Shown here one piece after another: positions 22,010-34,724 of a DNA stretch of 64,000 nucleotides; the stretch's first letter is position 1, and every line of letters begins with the position of its first letter. The notes under the pieces were generated by a model. That model was given only the letters and a program-made list of their open reading frames with translations. It was not told the origin of the DNA and did not search any database. This stretch comes from Ophioceras dolichostomum (lineage: Eukaryota > Ascomycota > Sordariomycetes > Magnaporthales > Ophioceraceae), in contig PYST01000143.1 of assembly GCA_003049485.1 (NCBI GenBank), positions 31,538 to 95,537 on the forward strand, read 5' to 3'. A program made the position numbers and the translations under genes.

Positions 22010-25000
22010 GAGGTCAGCAAGCACGTCTCGACTAGCTTCCCCACCCTTGGCTGCTTTTTGAGGTTGTCTTTGCTTCCTTGGACTGTCTCCCTTTCAAATT
22101 CGCCGCCGGATCGAGATGGCTGTGGACGGCCGTGATTGCGTCCGGTCTGTTGCTAGTCGACTGACTGGTCTTCGGTTAGGCTCGGAGAATGGTGAGACGA
22201 GAGGCGAGTGGAGGGCCGATGTGCCCGAGAGGAAGAGCGCGATCCCAAACCCGCCTAGTAATCGAGGTGTTATCTGTATTTACACATGCACAACTCGCCG
22301 TCAGGGGAGAGACGATGCGCTCCACTTGGCGTTGAGTTTCATTCGCACCTTAGAGCTTCTTTCTCTGCTCCCTCATTCTTCCTTCAATTTCCTCCTCTTT
22401 TAGCTTCGAACCCACGCCGGCGGGTGTGCTGCGGCGATACGGTGTGTTGGGATGAAGATTTCCGTGTTGTCTTCTTGGGCGGCACAGCTCAGTGTCGGGA
22501 GGCTTGCCCTAGATTCGATCCAATGCGGATGGAATTGGCTGGTCATCCACTGGTCGTCGACCACCGCTGCGCAAGTCTACGTTCTTCGCAACATATCTCC
22601 CTACTCCCTCCTTTTCGCCTAACAGTTCGTCCAAGTCCGATAGACGCGGCTAATACCCCCGCCCTCAGACCTGGGTTCTTGACTCCCCTCGTTATTACGG
22701 ATGACTTTTTATTTTCTCCTCTCGAAGGCCAGCCAAGCACCAAGCAAGCATGCGGGAAGTGGAGCAGCTCAGGAGCAGCTCAACCAGTGTCCCGGGTTTC
22801 TGGCAGGCGGCAACAGCTCGATCATCCCCACTCACGAGCCGTACCGGCGCTTCTTGAAGCCCAGAGATCCTGTTTCGGATCAAGCTGGGGGCTCAGCTCT
22901 CGAGGATTACCCGCGCCTGAGGTCCTCCAGGCGAGAACTTGGGGCGAAGGGCGCGGAATGTTCCGAGAAAGACTAGGCTCACTGGGAAGCAAACGTGTGG
23001 AGGGGGGAAACGAAAACCGTCTGGTGCGGTCGGTCACACACTCACACGACGCAAAACGAGATGGGGATGAGGGAAGTTAAAAAGCATTAGAGAGCGCGGC
23101 GTACAGAATGCGTAACTGGATGTGTGGGTAGCAATTTGTCGCGAGTGGCAGCTGGAGAACTGGAGGGCGGGAGATCGTCGTCTCGTTCGTCGATTCCAGA
23201 TTTCCAGATTTCTACCTAGATTAGATGGGGGATGGGGAATAGAGAAGACGTCGATTGGGCGTTGGGCTGGGTTAGAGTAAGAAGCAAAGCAGCTGGAGAG
23301 AAAAGATACCAACGAAATGGGTGGGACCTCGAATGGAACAGCGTGTTGAAGCTCACAGCAGTCTTCGGTTGCTAAAATGATCCATGGCCAAGAGAGGTGC
23401 GAGTGGGGTGCAGGAGAGTGGATGAGCATTGAAGTCTGCAGAAGCAGGGCAAGCCAGGGGGGGGGGGGTTAAGGCCACACACTCAGAGAGGCAAAGGGAT
23501 GAGGGGCTCGAGGGGGCCTAGAGGAGGGCTCGGGGGAGGACAATGGGCGAGCGGGCAGGTATCGTGAGGGGTTGAGGGGAGGCTCGTGTAGATGCCACGA
23601 TGCCGTGGTGCCAATCCAGGATGAGTCCCGGAGCAATGCGCTGATTGATTGTTGGACATTCATTGGCGCCCTTCCAGTCGCTCTGCTTACTTGTGTGTCT
23701 GGCGTTGACCGGTCTCGCCTTCTGCTGTTCGCTGAGTGGGCAAGTGCAAAGCACCGTTGCCGGCTTATTAGTGGAAGCAGGTGCTGAGCGGTGACACTTC
23801 AGGTTCGTACTTTCCCGGATATCTACATCAAAATGCATTGTTTGGTGCAGCTCGCACCCGATGCTTCACACATTGGTTCGAGGCGGGCAAGACAACCATT
23901 GGGCCGGCGTGACTGGCTGATGGATGACGGGTAGTCCATCTTCCATCAAGTCTATTCCGGTCGTGCCGGCCGGAGTGCCTGGGCTGGCCTTGCTCTCACT
24001 CCAGAAGGCGCGCTGTCAAATGGATGTGGATATGGGTGTGGATATGGGTGTTGTGGTGCCTGCGCTCGTGGTCAGCCTATGGTGCCACTTCTTGGGCGGC
24101 GTGTGGCAGGCACTCCAGCGTGACTGCTCCTCTTGTCGCCCAAGCTGGACTGGGCCTGGACACATCGCCAAGCCTTTCATGCCCTGAAGCTCGTAAAGTA
24201 CCTCCGGTATTCTATGCAATGTTCCAATATGACTTTTACGTCCATACAACTGCCGCCGCTGAACTTGAAGTCGACTGCGTGTGCGGCAGAACAAATAATC
24301 TATCCTCACGTCCACCACCGGGATTTATTCCGCAGCTTGATTTCTCGCTCCCTCGTCAACCCGCTCCGATTCATTTCCAGTGTGGGAAAGCTGTGCAATT
24401 ATATATGGGTCGGCGGGAGCACGAAGCTCTCTCATCCCCTGTGTCCATGCCTGTTTTCCCTCCCTCCTCGCTCTGCACTTGTACGCGATGAGATGACGGC
24501 ACGTGGCCCGGTGGCTCGGTGGAAGAATGATCATTGTCTCTTGGACGAGTTGCAGTGAAGGTGAGCAAGATGAGACTCGTTTTTTGGTTGCACCCAGCTT
24601 GTGAACACCTGTGCCGCCGCACGAACCTGGGGCATGGCTGGTGCCGTCCAATTACCATGTCCCGGCTCCTGTTCCGGCGCAGGAGCAGGCCCTCCACAGA
24701 GTCCCCACGGCTTCGGATCGTCCATGTCAGCTTTTTCTGTCACGTCGAGACCATTGACATCCATTGATCGCTTGTCGTAATGACAATCTCTCCTTCGATT
24801 GTGATGATCTAGGGTACGCGCCGGCGTCGTTCTCAATCTGTGAGTGACGAGGGAGAGAGGACGAGAAAATGTGGGAGCGACGTCCTGCTTTGATGTCGCT
24901 CTTAAGTACTGATGCGTCTTGTCGACAGATAGGATGACCCTGGCATGTCTATCGGCTGGGTCTGGATGGAATACTTGATCAGCCCGAACCTCGCTGTTGG

Positions 25001-25359
25001 AGCATGCCAAGGCACCACGAGTCACTGCCAGTGGGAACGCCTGCCAAACCACCGGACACGCTAGCCACATGCTGTGTTACCCTATTGGGCCTGCGCAACG
25101 ACCAACAGTAAACGGCCAGAACCGCGCAAGCCCCTGAGATGGGGTCTCGAGGTTCAAGTTCAAGCTGCCAGCGTCCAACCTCACTCGCCCTCTTTTCCAG
25201 ACTCCAGATGCTTGTTTGCGTCTCGGAACCGAGTCGAAAGTCTCTGACACCGAACCTTTCGATATTTATTATTGTCCCGAATTCATAATGGGTAGCGATC
25301 GCTTGGGCCTGGGGGTGTTGATTCTAGCGCTTTGGCGTTGGGCACCCAAAACCACGAAA

Positions 25360-25387
25360 CCCCCCCCCCCCCCCCCCCCCCCCCCCN
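25360..25387. repeat. C27 homopolymer ending in an unresolved base
   Basis: Twenty-seven consecutive C residues (25360-25386) followed by N at 25387 and GGG. The N is the only ambiguity code I noticed in the window, so the run length and the junction are unreliable. Confidence 0.9.
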
Positions 25388-28300
25388 GGGTTCCATCTCT
25401 ACTATACCCGAATTGGTCCCTTGCGAAGCCCGCCTCAAACCCACACATCCTCTGCCCTCCGTTGCCGACCACCACCACCACAACCACAACCGCCACCACA
25501 TCGCCAGCACATAATGGACTCCAGTGACTCCTCGACTGGGCCAACCAGCGACCAACACATTCACCACAGCTCCGCAGGCAGCGACACACTGGCAACCTGA
25601 CGACCAGGCAGGCAACCGGGCAACGGCGGCTCTCTCCCTAGTGGCAGACCCGAAGCTTGCAGATGCAGACAACGCGCCGACACAACCCACCATCAGCATC
25701 CCTTACCACCCGCAGAGGCCAACACTAGATGCTGCAAGTGATCATCACAGTCGTCCACTGGCTGAAGAGCGCATGTCTTTGAGGCAACCCGGACGCCCGT
25801 CCAAGACCACCCTTCGGACCTGCCTCCCTAGCTCTCCCCAGCTGTTCCTAGCTGCGTGCAAGACATCCTACTGGACCGGCACTGGTGGTGTTGGACGATA
25901 CGACCCTCTCGGTCACAGGCGCGACCGTATTTGAACAGCCCGAAGAGGGCCTGGGGAGGGAACATCAAAAGGGCAGCAAGGGATCGATGCTGGCTTTGGA
26001 GCTTTTAGATTCTTTTCGTACGTAGTCGGCACAGCAGATACCCAGGACCGCTCGAGGCCATACCATCACGAAACCATCGCACGGGAAGATATGATGTCTT
26101 CTTTCCCGACCCAGCAAACTCAACGATCTCGAAGTTGCTTTAGGTACGACTACGCATCATCGCCTCACACGGAACGAATCGGCCTCAACAAGCTAAGGTG
26201 GCTCTGTCTGCTGCTTCCACAACCTGTTCCACAGACTGGATCCTCAGCCTCCCTCCGGAGGCACAACAGACTAACGCTTGCGTCGTCGTTTAGTTCCGCC
26301 GTGCCGCAATCTCCCATCTGTCACGTTCAAGAAGCCTATCCTCTCCTGATAAATCACACAACCCGGATCGACTTGCTTCAACTTGCTCCTGCTCCTCTTC
26401 CCGTCAAGTCCCGAGCTTTCGAAACCTGCAACAAGCCGCCCCTGATCCGGAACGGTCCCCTTGCCGCTGGCATCTATCAAAAACAAATTGCACCCTTACC
26501 GACAGCAACGAAGCGAGCAGGCATCCTCGCCGTTTTGGATCAGGGCACAAGATCATTCCCTCCGATTTTCGGGAGACTGCGACCGGCGGAACATCCGTAG
26601 CTCCGTGATGCCCGCACAAGCCGTATGGTGGTGACCCTAGGAGTACCTACCTTGCCTAGGTAGTGCTCGAGCGCAAACAACTGTCCGAGGACGGGACTTC
26701 ATTGACCTGGGCATGACGGCAGACGGACCGATGTCGGGGACGCAATTCTTGCCGCCGTCTTGCCGCCATGCCCGGACCGAGAAACGGCAGGCTGCCGTGA
26801 GAAACTGAAGACTGTCGAACGGACAGTCGAGTGACGGGGCTTTTCAAGGTTCCCTCCCCGACGCTGAATCACAACTCACGACAGCGGATCATCCGGTTCA
26901 TCCCTGACAGGACCTGTCAAGGCTACCTGCATCGACCTGCGTCTGCTGTGACATTCTGTCAAGTTTGTCAAGTTCTAAGGAGGGGCTCGTTCGCGTTGGG
27001 CGCGTGAAGGACACCAACGATGGAGCTTCCATGCGTCGATGCGCCGATCCACTCCAATTATCTGATTCAAGAGGGGGAAGAATGCTACAACACCATGGGC
27101 CGGGAGGGGGGCCGAGAGGGGAGCCGAGAGGGAAGCCGAGAGGCGCGACCACTTGGACGGCCACTAGGACGGCTATTAACCGCCGCTGGCACGCCACCGT
27201 GGAGGCCCGAACCCTCCCTCCCGTGAGCCCACTCCCAGGCATAACTATTGATCCCCATACGCCTCTTTGGTCAGTGGGCAGCCACAGAGGTAGGTAAGTA
27301 GGTAAGGTAGGTACCTAGAAGGAGGGCACGCTTTTCTGCAATCCCAACTGCATCATTGCCTAATGCCCCAACATCTGGCCACCCTCCGTACCCATATCAA
27401 TACCCATCGAACTTGATGATGCCCACCCACCTCGATACAATGTTAACCATCCATGTTACCCTGTTCTCAACGAGAATGAGGGTCGACGGTCTGCTGTAGG
27501 CTGTCTCTCCCACGCTGCGTTGTGAGGGAGGGGGGCATCGCATATGTGAGTGAGTGATTTAATACCACCAGGCAATGCCACCTCGGTGCCACCCAGTGCT
27601 GGACTTGATGCATGCCACGCTTCCCCCCTCAGCCGACGTCTTGCCTGCCAACCACTCGAGGGAGAAGCAACACCACCTCAGGTACCTTAGGAGGTACCTC
27701 ACGCTCCAGTCTCATCAAACTCGCATGCCAGCCGGCCCCGTCCGAGGTCCATCCCGCTGAGGCAGCTTCCCTTCCACTGTCCAGCCAGTGTGCGTGCTGT
27801 GTCCCCTCAATTCTCTGTGCAGAGTATCAAGTCAAACTGTCAGCTGTCCACCGTGAAGGCTCGGCCCGGACCACTCAGGGTACCTGCTTACGGGTAGGGG
27901 ATGCCCAATCTCAGGGCGGCCAGAGGTACTTTGGTCAAGGAGCTACCAATAAGACGACTCAGCGCATTCTTCCCTCGTAATATCATTTATCATACCACGG
28001 GAGGGGACATCGCGGATTCCATAGCCTCCCGATAGTGACGGCGGGAACCAAACCACAACTGTCCAACGACTGTCCACGAGGAACTCGGCTCTCTCTGCTC
28101 GTACACCTTAGCTGCACGCATCCGGTCCGTCCGCCTGTCCGCCTGTCCGCCGCGCCGCGCGTGCAGCCAGTTGAACATCCTCTGCTCATTCCGATGGTTA
28201 TTTCCGATTTGCGTCTTGCTGTTCCTCCACTTCAATCGATCCTTCCCGCGAATGGCACGATGATAACAGCAGATGCCCGGCAAGATGCAGCTACGACCGT

Positions 28301-28790
28301 CACCAAGTCTCCCTGAGGAAGGTGCTAGCTCAACATCCCAGCTAAGGGAAGTTGCCCAATCTTCCATGGAAACAGGAACTTCTCGGCCGTCCGTTACCGG
28401 CTGCTTGTTCCCGAACTACTAACTCCCGTCACCATAGGTTCACCGATCACCAGGATGGATCAATGCTGCACCAAAACCTGGATCGACATGATGCGATCAA
28501 GGCTTGCCGACCGGCCATCGACGCGCCTTTCAGCGGAAACACTGCGTCCGTATCTTTTCATGACACTACGGGTCGCCGTGGAGCTTCGGGACAAGATGCA
28601 ACAGACGCAAATAGGAGGCCAGGATTGCATGCACACGCAGCTCTAGTCGCAGTAGCAGCACATCATCCATGTTGCCCACACTTGCCACCTATTGCCCCGG
28701 ATATATATCGACGGGGCGACGTCGCATCGAAACCCACGACGAAAGAGTTCGACGCGATACATCCTCCTCAGCCCTTTGCTAGTACCTACC

Positions 28791-28850
28791 ATCTATCTGC
28801 ATCTGCCTGCATCTTTCTGCACCTGTCTGCATCTGTCTGCATCTGTCTGC
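28791..28850. repeat. 10-bp minisatellite, six units
   Basis: Six consecutive decamers with consensus ATCTGTCTGC; units differ from it at 0-2 positions and the last two are identical. It lies in CT-rich DNA about 0.8 kb upstream of the dioxygenase gene. Confidence 0.85.
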
Positions 28851-29688
28851 ATACAACCTGCCCCCTTCTATCTTCTTGCCTCCTCATCTAACCTGCCAAA
28901 GCGGGTTTCAGCCTCCAACCAGATCTTCCACTGCTCCCCCCTTCCACTGGAAGCATACCAGTGTGCATCCGAGTTGGTTGCGTCTAGACAACAGCTATCC
29001 CATATCATACCCACCACTTCAAGCTTCGGCTTCATTGTTGGCCCTGTGCTTCGGCTCCAACTCGCCTCCAACTACCGATCTAAGCAACCCGGCCCAGCAG
29101 CATTAGACGGCGCTCTTTACTTCTTTTGACAAATCATTGAGCCAGTCCGCACCCCCATCAAGCACCGACCACAATCTTAGCCATACTTCCCGCTCCTCTT
29201 CGGAAGTCTCTCGGAAGTCTAGTCGTGTACCTCTCTGGACTCTGACGCCTTAGGTATGTACCTGATATAACAGACATATGTTGTCTTGCTTCTCCTCCTC
29301 CTCCTCCTGTCCGTTTGTCCCCCCTTCAGATCCACCCATCCAATTCATAGCGGCTTCAGGCGCGCTTGCCCGCGCTTGCCGTTGGCCTCCCATGCTAGCC
29401 CGCGGCGGTTCACCCGTTCCCGGCCGTAGAGGCCCCCATGGCCCATGCCTCTAGCTAAACGACAAAAGCCTCGAAGAAATCCGTTCCCTCTCTCCGGTCG
29501 CCAAGATGATTTCCCAACTTCACTACATCCCCGTGTCCACGGCACCCCAGCAGAAGCACCATCGCTCAGGAAGCGTCGCCAGCCAGTTGTCCCTCAAGCT
29601 ACACCAGCTCTGCATCGGAGCCGTCTGTCCTCAGTCTCAGCTGCAGAACCAGAGCCACTCTGAGGCCCGTAATCCCGCTCCCATCAAG

Positions 29689-31772
29689 ATGGCGTCCAAT
29701 CAGAGCCTTCTCCCCGTGTCTGAGTGGCCCAAGGCAGTTGCCGGCGACCTCGTGTGGTCCGGCACTGATGCCACTGCACCCGTCGCGAATGTCATCGAGC
29801 TGCAGCCCTCGGACATCCAGGACGTCGAGTCCGCCCTTGACTTCTTCAAGAGTAAGAGCGCCATCACCAATACCGTCCAGCTTTCCCCCTTGATCACCTG
29901 TAGTTCATTATTGGGCTGTGAGAACAAATCGATCATCTGTGCCCTAGTGTATCTCCACCCTTGGAGTTAGCATCCCACGTTCCACCAGCTTGGAGCCCCA
30001 TCCTTAGCCTGGAGTCGTTCCACCCCTGACCCCGGTCCCCCTGCAGCGTCGCTTTTGCACACCCCATGGTGCATAGCACCAAGACTTCCCTCTCACCCCC
30101 TTACTTCCCGCCACCACCCTCCTCCCTCGGGCCGCCTGACGGCAGCCGGCTAGCTTCCAGGGCTAATGCACAGCATCGTCCACCCCCCACACAGGCAAGG
30201 AGCTTCACGGTGACGAGGTGAGCCGCGAGACTTTCCCGGTCTCCGAGGCTCTCGAGGGTCGTCTCGAAGAGGCGGCAATTGCCGTCCATAACAAGCAGGG
30301 ATATTGTGTCCTGCGTGGTCTGAATCCCGCCAACTTTTCCCCGGAGGATAACGCCCTCATCTTCCTCGGGCTCGCTAGCTACGTCGGCAACGTTCGCGGA
30401 GTCCAGGATAGCACTGGTAACATGATCAGTGAGTTTCAAACCCCCAAGAACCAGGTGCCTCCTTTGCCTCTGTTAGGCCGCAACAATTAAGTGCATTGCA
30501 GGAGGCAATCAGGGGGCCCCATCAGCGCAGAGTCTGAGAAAACAGCTGCTAACAGTGGCATGCAGGCCATATCACGGTTGCCAAGCAGTGGGAGGCCGTC
30601 CCGGACAAGCTTCGTCACGGTGTTCACACCACCCACGGCATGGTGAGTCTAGAAGAAATGAATATTTTCGGGCTTTCTTTTCCCCTCCTCGCGCCTCTGC
30701 TGTCACAGTATATCTGTTTCGTGCCCAATGCCACCTAAACGCGCTGCCGACGAAGGCTGCCGCTCGTAGTTCAGCCGGCTAATCGGTACCGGGCTTGATT
30801 GACTAACCATTGATCACCACCGTGTGGCACATATCAATGTAGCCCTTTCATAGTGATATGGGCGCCGACGTCCTGGCTCTTCACTACCGCCAGTGTGCCC
30901 ACGAAGGCGGACGGACCCAGCTGGCCTCCGCCTGGACGATCTACAACGATCTCGCCGCCAACCACCCCGGCGTCCTTGAAACGCTTGCCGCACCGAACTG
31001 GCCAATCCAGATGTGAGTTCCTTCTGTCTTTGATTTTGGTCGCGGTTGTACAACATGGCTGTGTCTTCGAATATGCCGAGTCGTTTGTTGGCTAAGCTGG
31101 CAGCCCGCTGATCGAGGACACCCGATGCGCAGTACTAAAGCCCGAGCCCGGTACGTCACGGCTCCGCTCATCCAGTACCACGACGGAAAGATCATGGTCA
31201 GTCTCGACCCTGGCCGGCTTGGGCGCCAGACCGCGAACAAGGAGCATGTGTCCCGAAACAAGTCCAACACCACCACCGACAAGGACTGCCGCCGCGTGCC
31301 GACGCTCACCCAGGAGCAACTCGCAGCGCTGGAGACGCTCAACAACCTTGCCCACAAGCACGAGGTCTCAGTTGAGGCGCAGAATGGCGATATCCTCTTT
31401 GTCAACAACTGGGGCCTTCTTCATGCCCGCGACTCTTACTCTGACAGGATCGAGGACAGCCGGCGCCACCTTGTCCGCATCTGGTTGCACAACGAGGATC
31501 TCTCTTGGGAGGTCCCCTCGCACATGAAGAATCCCTGGATTGCTGCCTTCGGCTATCATTTCTCCGATGCCGTCGACCCTGCCTGCGCGCACCCCCGCAC
31601 GGTGATCAACCGTAAATACCCCATAGCCCCTGCGCCGGACTACCACGTCCCGAAGTACACCGCGGGCTCTGCCGCCTTCCTTGTTGAGAGCAGCGACGAG
31701 GAAGACTACGCCGATGACCAAGCTGTCGAGGACGACGACGAGGACGACTTCGCGGTCGACAGTGAGCTGTGA
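29689..31772 (+). CDS. TauD/TfdA-like Fe(II)/2-oxoglutarate dioxygenase
   Basis: Exons 29689-29851, 30195-30428, 30566-30642, 30843-31012 and 31133-31772; 427 residues. Donors are GTAAGA, GTGAGT, GTGAGT and GTGAGT, and the phases agree. Family features in order: G-D-L-V-W-S-G near residue 23; G-Y-C-V-L-R-G-L; the metal site H161-S-D163 (F-H-S-D-M-G-A-D); Y-H-D-G-K-I-M-V-S-L-D; the distal His312 in L-L-H-A-R-D; and the 2-oxoglutarate-binding Arg region in R-R-H-L-V-R-I-W-L. The family uses Fe(II), O2 and 2-oxoglutarate to hydroxylate small substrates such as taurine; the substrate here cannot be read from sequence. The last 28 residues are strikingly acidic (E/D runs), unusual for the family. 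An in-frame ATG at 29506 would add 61 residues; I prefer 29689 because it fits the family's N-terminus. Intron 1 (343 bp) is long. Confidence 0.85.
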
Positions 31773-32785
31773 ACGAGTCGCCAGGGGGGCCAATCGCCAA
31801 TCAGCTCACAGGGGCTAGCGACTAAGCGGGATGTTCTCTCAGCGCGATGCCCTGCAGAAGAACTGTCTTTCTCATTGATTCTTTTCTGATTCACGTCTAA
31901 CAGTGGGCGTTGTACACGGTCTCGGCATGTTCCCAAATCCATGGTTTCTTTCTTCTCTATCCTGTCCTTCCCTTTGCTGCTTTCTCAGAACAGGGCCAAA
32001 CAGGGGGGCCAGACCTGGAAGTGACTGGACAAAGGCCGCTCGCTCGCTGTAATTTCTTTGCTTTTTCTTTCTTTCCTTCCCTCTTTCTTTCTTACCACCG
32101 TTTTCACAACTCCACCTGTTCTTGACCAGTCCCACCGAACACATCTGTCGCTTCCACGAACGAGTGTTTCAAGGATCTCTTGGATTCAACGCCCTGGGTT
32201 GACAACGCTAACGATTTCTTTCTTTCCTTCACGGATCATCTTCTACTTGTCACAGAGAAAAAGAATACCCAGTCGATAGGGGCCATGGGAAAGTTACGAT
32301 TAGGATTTCCTCCATCTCAGATGTCAGAGTATCTATCACTCATTCTTTTCCCGCTTCCTCTTTCTTTCCCTTGGCTAGATAGCCAAAATTTCCTCAGCTT
32401 GGATCATGGCTTGGCTACTAAGGACTTTTCCCCACCGTCAATAAAAACAGTGAAGTGCCTACTTCCCTACCTATTCTTCCATTTATTCACATGTCGAGAG
32501 GATGAAGCATATGCTGCAGCCTCCGGGTGGGCCATGTTCGTAGCGGACGGGTGGAGTGGACCTCCTACGTCCCCACAAAAGTCGAAGAGGAGAGGAGGCT
32601 GCTAGAACAAAACGGTCCAGGTAGAGTGTAGATGCACCACTTGACACCAACGTGAGCAATTGTGAAAGCCCAGAGCGATCTATTACAGACTAGCAACTCC
32701 AAACCTCAGTTTCATCTAGGTAGTTCGATGTAGCTATTTCGCCGATCCACCATCAACAGCGGATGGCGCGAGCGGCAGCACTCCT
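31773..32785. other. Intergenic between convergent genes
   Basis: Shared 3' region of the dioxygenase (plus) and the DUF89 phosphatase (minus). It contains CTTT-rich tracts around 32060-32095 and 32220-32240. No gene seen. Confidence 0.6.
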
Positions 32786-34724
32786 CTAACGACCCTGCGA
32801 GAAGGACACCACGGCCCATTTCCCGTTCCACGCCCACTTCCGGGCGGCGGCGTTCTCAGCGCCGTCTTCCTGTTCCCGGAGCTGCTCGTCGCGGCCCGGC
32901 TCAAGGCCGACGACCACGTCCGCCTTGCAGGTGCGGAGGGCGAGCACGTTAACACCGGAGCCGAGGCCGAGAGGGCCGATCGCCTTGGTGAAGGGGGTCG
33001 TTGGATCCCAGGCGCACTGGCGGAAAGAAAATAATAGGTAGGCATGGGACGTCAGCATCACATCACGGGGTGCCAAGAGTTGATGGGGAAATAAGACATC
33101 GTCATGCTTTGCTTACATCGCCGGTGAGTTTCCTGTAGTTCAAATCGCCCTTAAACACGACCAGCTCGCTGCTCTTGAGGTCCTCTAGCAGCTCCGGCGC
33201 CGCGGTCGGTAGGCGCCAGTAGCTGCCGGGCTGGGTCCAGAACCGGTTGGGCCGCAGGATGATCCTGCCCTCGGCGTAGAGGGACGTCCAGTGCGCGAAC
33301 ATGGCGGCCAGGTCGCCCAGCTCCGCGTCCGACAGGGGGGAGGGGACCTTGCCCTGCAGCTGCTCGTCGCCGGAGGCAGTCTCGTAGAAGCCGCGCGGGC
33401 TCGCGAGCGCGGAGAGCAGGGCCGCGAAGTCGGAGGGCACGACGTCCGACACGAACCAGGGGATCTCCTTCGGGTGGAGGACCACGAGGGTGGCGAGGCC
33501 CGAGGCGAGGAGGTAGCCGGCCAGGACGAGGTCGACGAAGAGCTCGAAGCCGGCGTTGTCGAGGACGATGTCGACGCGGCGCTCGGTTTTCCCGGAGGTC
33601 TTCGCGGCCTTGAGCGCGGAGAAGGAGGCGGGGAGGTCGTTGACGAGAATGTTGGCCTCGGCGGCGCGGCGGGCGTTGGCGCCCTGCAGCTTCTGAATGT
33701 CGTCGTAGGAGAGCGTCGTCAGGAGGGAGAGGTCTGTCGCGTTGCCCCAGAGGCAGATCTCGCACATCTCGCGGAAGAGGAGTTGTTCCGACGCGTCGTC
33801 ATCGCCATCGGAGATCTTGTTTTTCTTCCTATCTTCGATCTGCCTGATGAGGTCCTTGTAGTGGGCTGCGAGCTCGAGGACGGCCGGGCGAGAGGAGCGG
33901 AAGGTCTTGATCTTCTGCCGGGCGAAGATGTCGTAGTTCTTCCAGTGGGCGGAGAGCGAGAAGGATGTGTTTATGCGCCTGCGGCGGATAGCGGCAGTTT
34001 GATCTTGTCAGCCGGCTGGTGATGTCCGCATCTCTGAAGATGGGCGAAGAGAGACAGTCTGCAGACAGACCTGTAGAGGTAGCATTCGCTGTACAGCCAG
34101 TTCGTGTTCAGCCATGTCGGGTTTCCCAGCCGCTCCAGCTCTTGGTTGTATAGGGCGACATCGGGCTGTCCATCGTCTGGGATAGGTCTGTCGGCAGATG
34201 TCGTAGGGTCAGCCTTTTGGGTTGGACGCCGCCGGCTCGGCTCGTTCTTTGGGAGGAGTGAGATAGTATACGGGGCAGATGATGGAGGAAGAGACGTCGA
34301 TTTCCGTCGTCTATCGGGAAAAAGAGGGCGGACTTTACGTGAAGGCTCGGTCGTGCTGGACTTGGTATTTGAGCTGGGCTAGCTCGTTGATGATGGCCTT
34401 GCCCTCGGCGCTCTTTTCTGGCTCGTCGCACTGGGATATGGAACGGTATATGTCGTCGATGGCTTGGGTCTGGAGGAGGAGGAAGGCCGGAAGGGGTGGG
34501 TTAGTTCAACCTTGCTGAGACGAGCAATCATTGATAGTTTCGGACAGGTTTGGATGGGCTTACAATAATGACGGGCCACCTCTCGCGCGCAGTCGCGTAC
34601 GCGAATGAGGTCTTGTCACCAGTGGAGTAGCCCGCTGACAGGGTAGAGCAGGTATTTGTTAGCTCAATGCATCAACTCAGCGGGCAACGGTAGGCAACGT
34701 ACGAATCTTCGGATCGTGCTCCAT
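32786..34724 (-). CDS. DUF89/ARMT1-type metal-dependent damage-control phosphatase
   Basis: Six exons on the complement: 34703-34724, 34564-34634, 34339-34469, 34071-34187, 33117-33978 and 32786-33016; 477 residues, all phases consistent. The start is M-E-H-D-P-K-I-P-G-Y, followed by A-R-E-R-W-P-V-I-I and W-L-Y-S-E-C-Y-L-Y-R-R-I, both typical of the family. The metal site is seen as L-D254-N255-A-G-F-E-L-F-V-D-L and F-V-S-D292-V, and the substrate loop as F-K-G-D-L-N-Y-R-K-L-T-G-D at the end of exon 5. Yeast Hrt2 (YMR027W) and human ARMT1 are relatives: Mn/Ni/Co-dependent enzymes acting on phosphorylated sugars such as fructose 1-phosphate, with a reported carboxyl-methyltransferase activity for ARMT1. 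The phosphatase role here is inferred. Exon 1 is only 22 nt. The exon 4 donor is GTCTGT, weaker than the others, but the joint restores the conserved Y-R-R-I. Confidence 0.88.

Larger units (their letters stand above)
20641..29505. other. Long gene-poor stretch (about 8.9 kb)
   Basis: The first part is the promoter side and likely first exon of the transcription factor gene; the last few hundred bases are promoter and leader for the dioxygenase gene. Between them I see no gene with family character, although frames of 130-264 codons occur (largest 22286-23080 plus). Notable contents are the palindrome at 21987-22009, a G run of about 12 at 23457-23468, a C27 run and N at 25360-25387, a GGATATGGGTGT repeat near 24026-24050, GCCGAGAG repeats at about 27108-27145, TACCTAGGTA-type motifs at 26644-26663, 27291-27318 and 27681-27699, and the 10-bp minisatellite at 28791-28850. 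Confidence 0.55.

Noticed and set aside
22286..23080. 264-codon plus-strand frame in the long gene-poor stretch
   Set aside because: No domain, no regular pattern, irregular composition and no supporting splice structure; length alone is not enough in this GC-rich DNA.
24531..25070. 179-codon minus-strand frame
   Set aside because: No recognisable domain or codon pattern; neighbouring frames are similarly open.
30755..30800. tRNA A-box-like TAGTTCAGCCGG in an intron of the dioxygenase gene
   Set aside because: No B box follows at a usable distance and no cloverleaf can be drawn.
33291..34022. 243-codon plus-strand open frame, Gly/Glu/Val-rich
   Set aside because: Antisense to exon 5 of the DUF89 phosphatase; its composition is the typical complement of a GC-rich coding exon.
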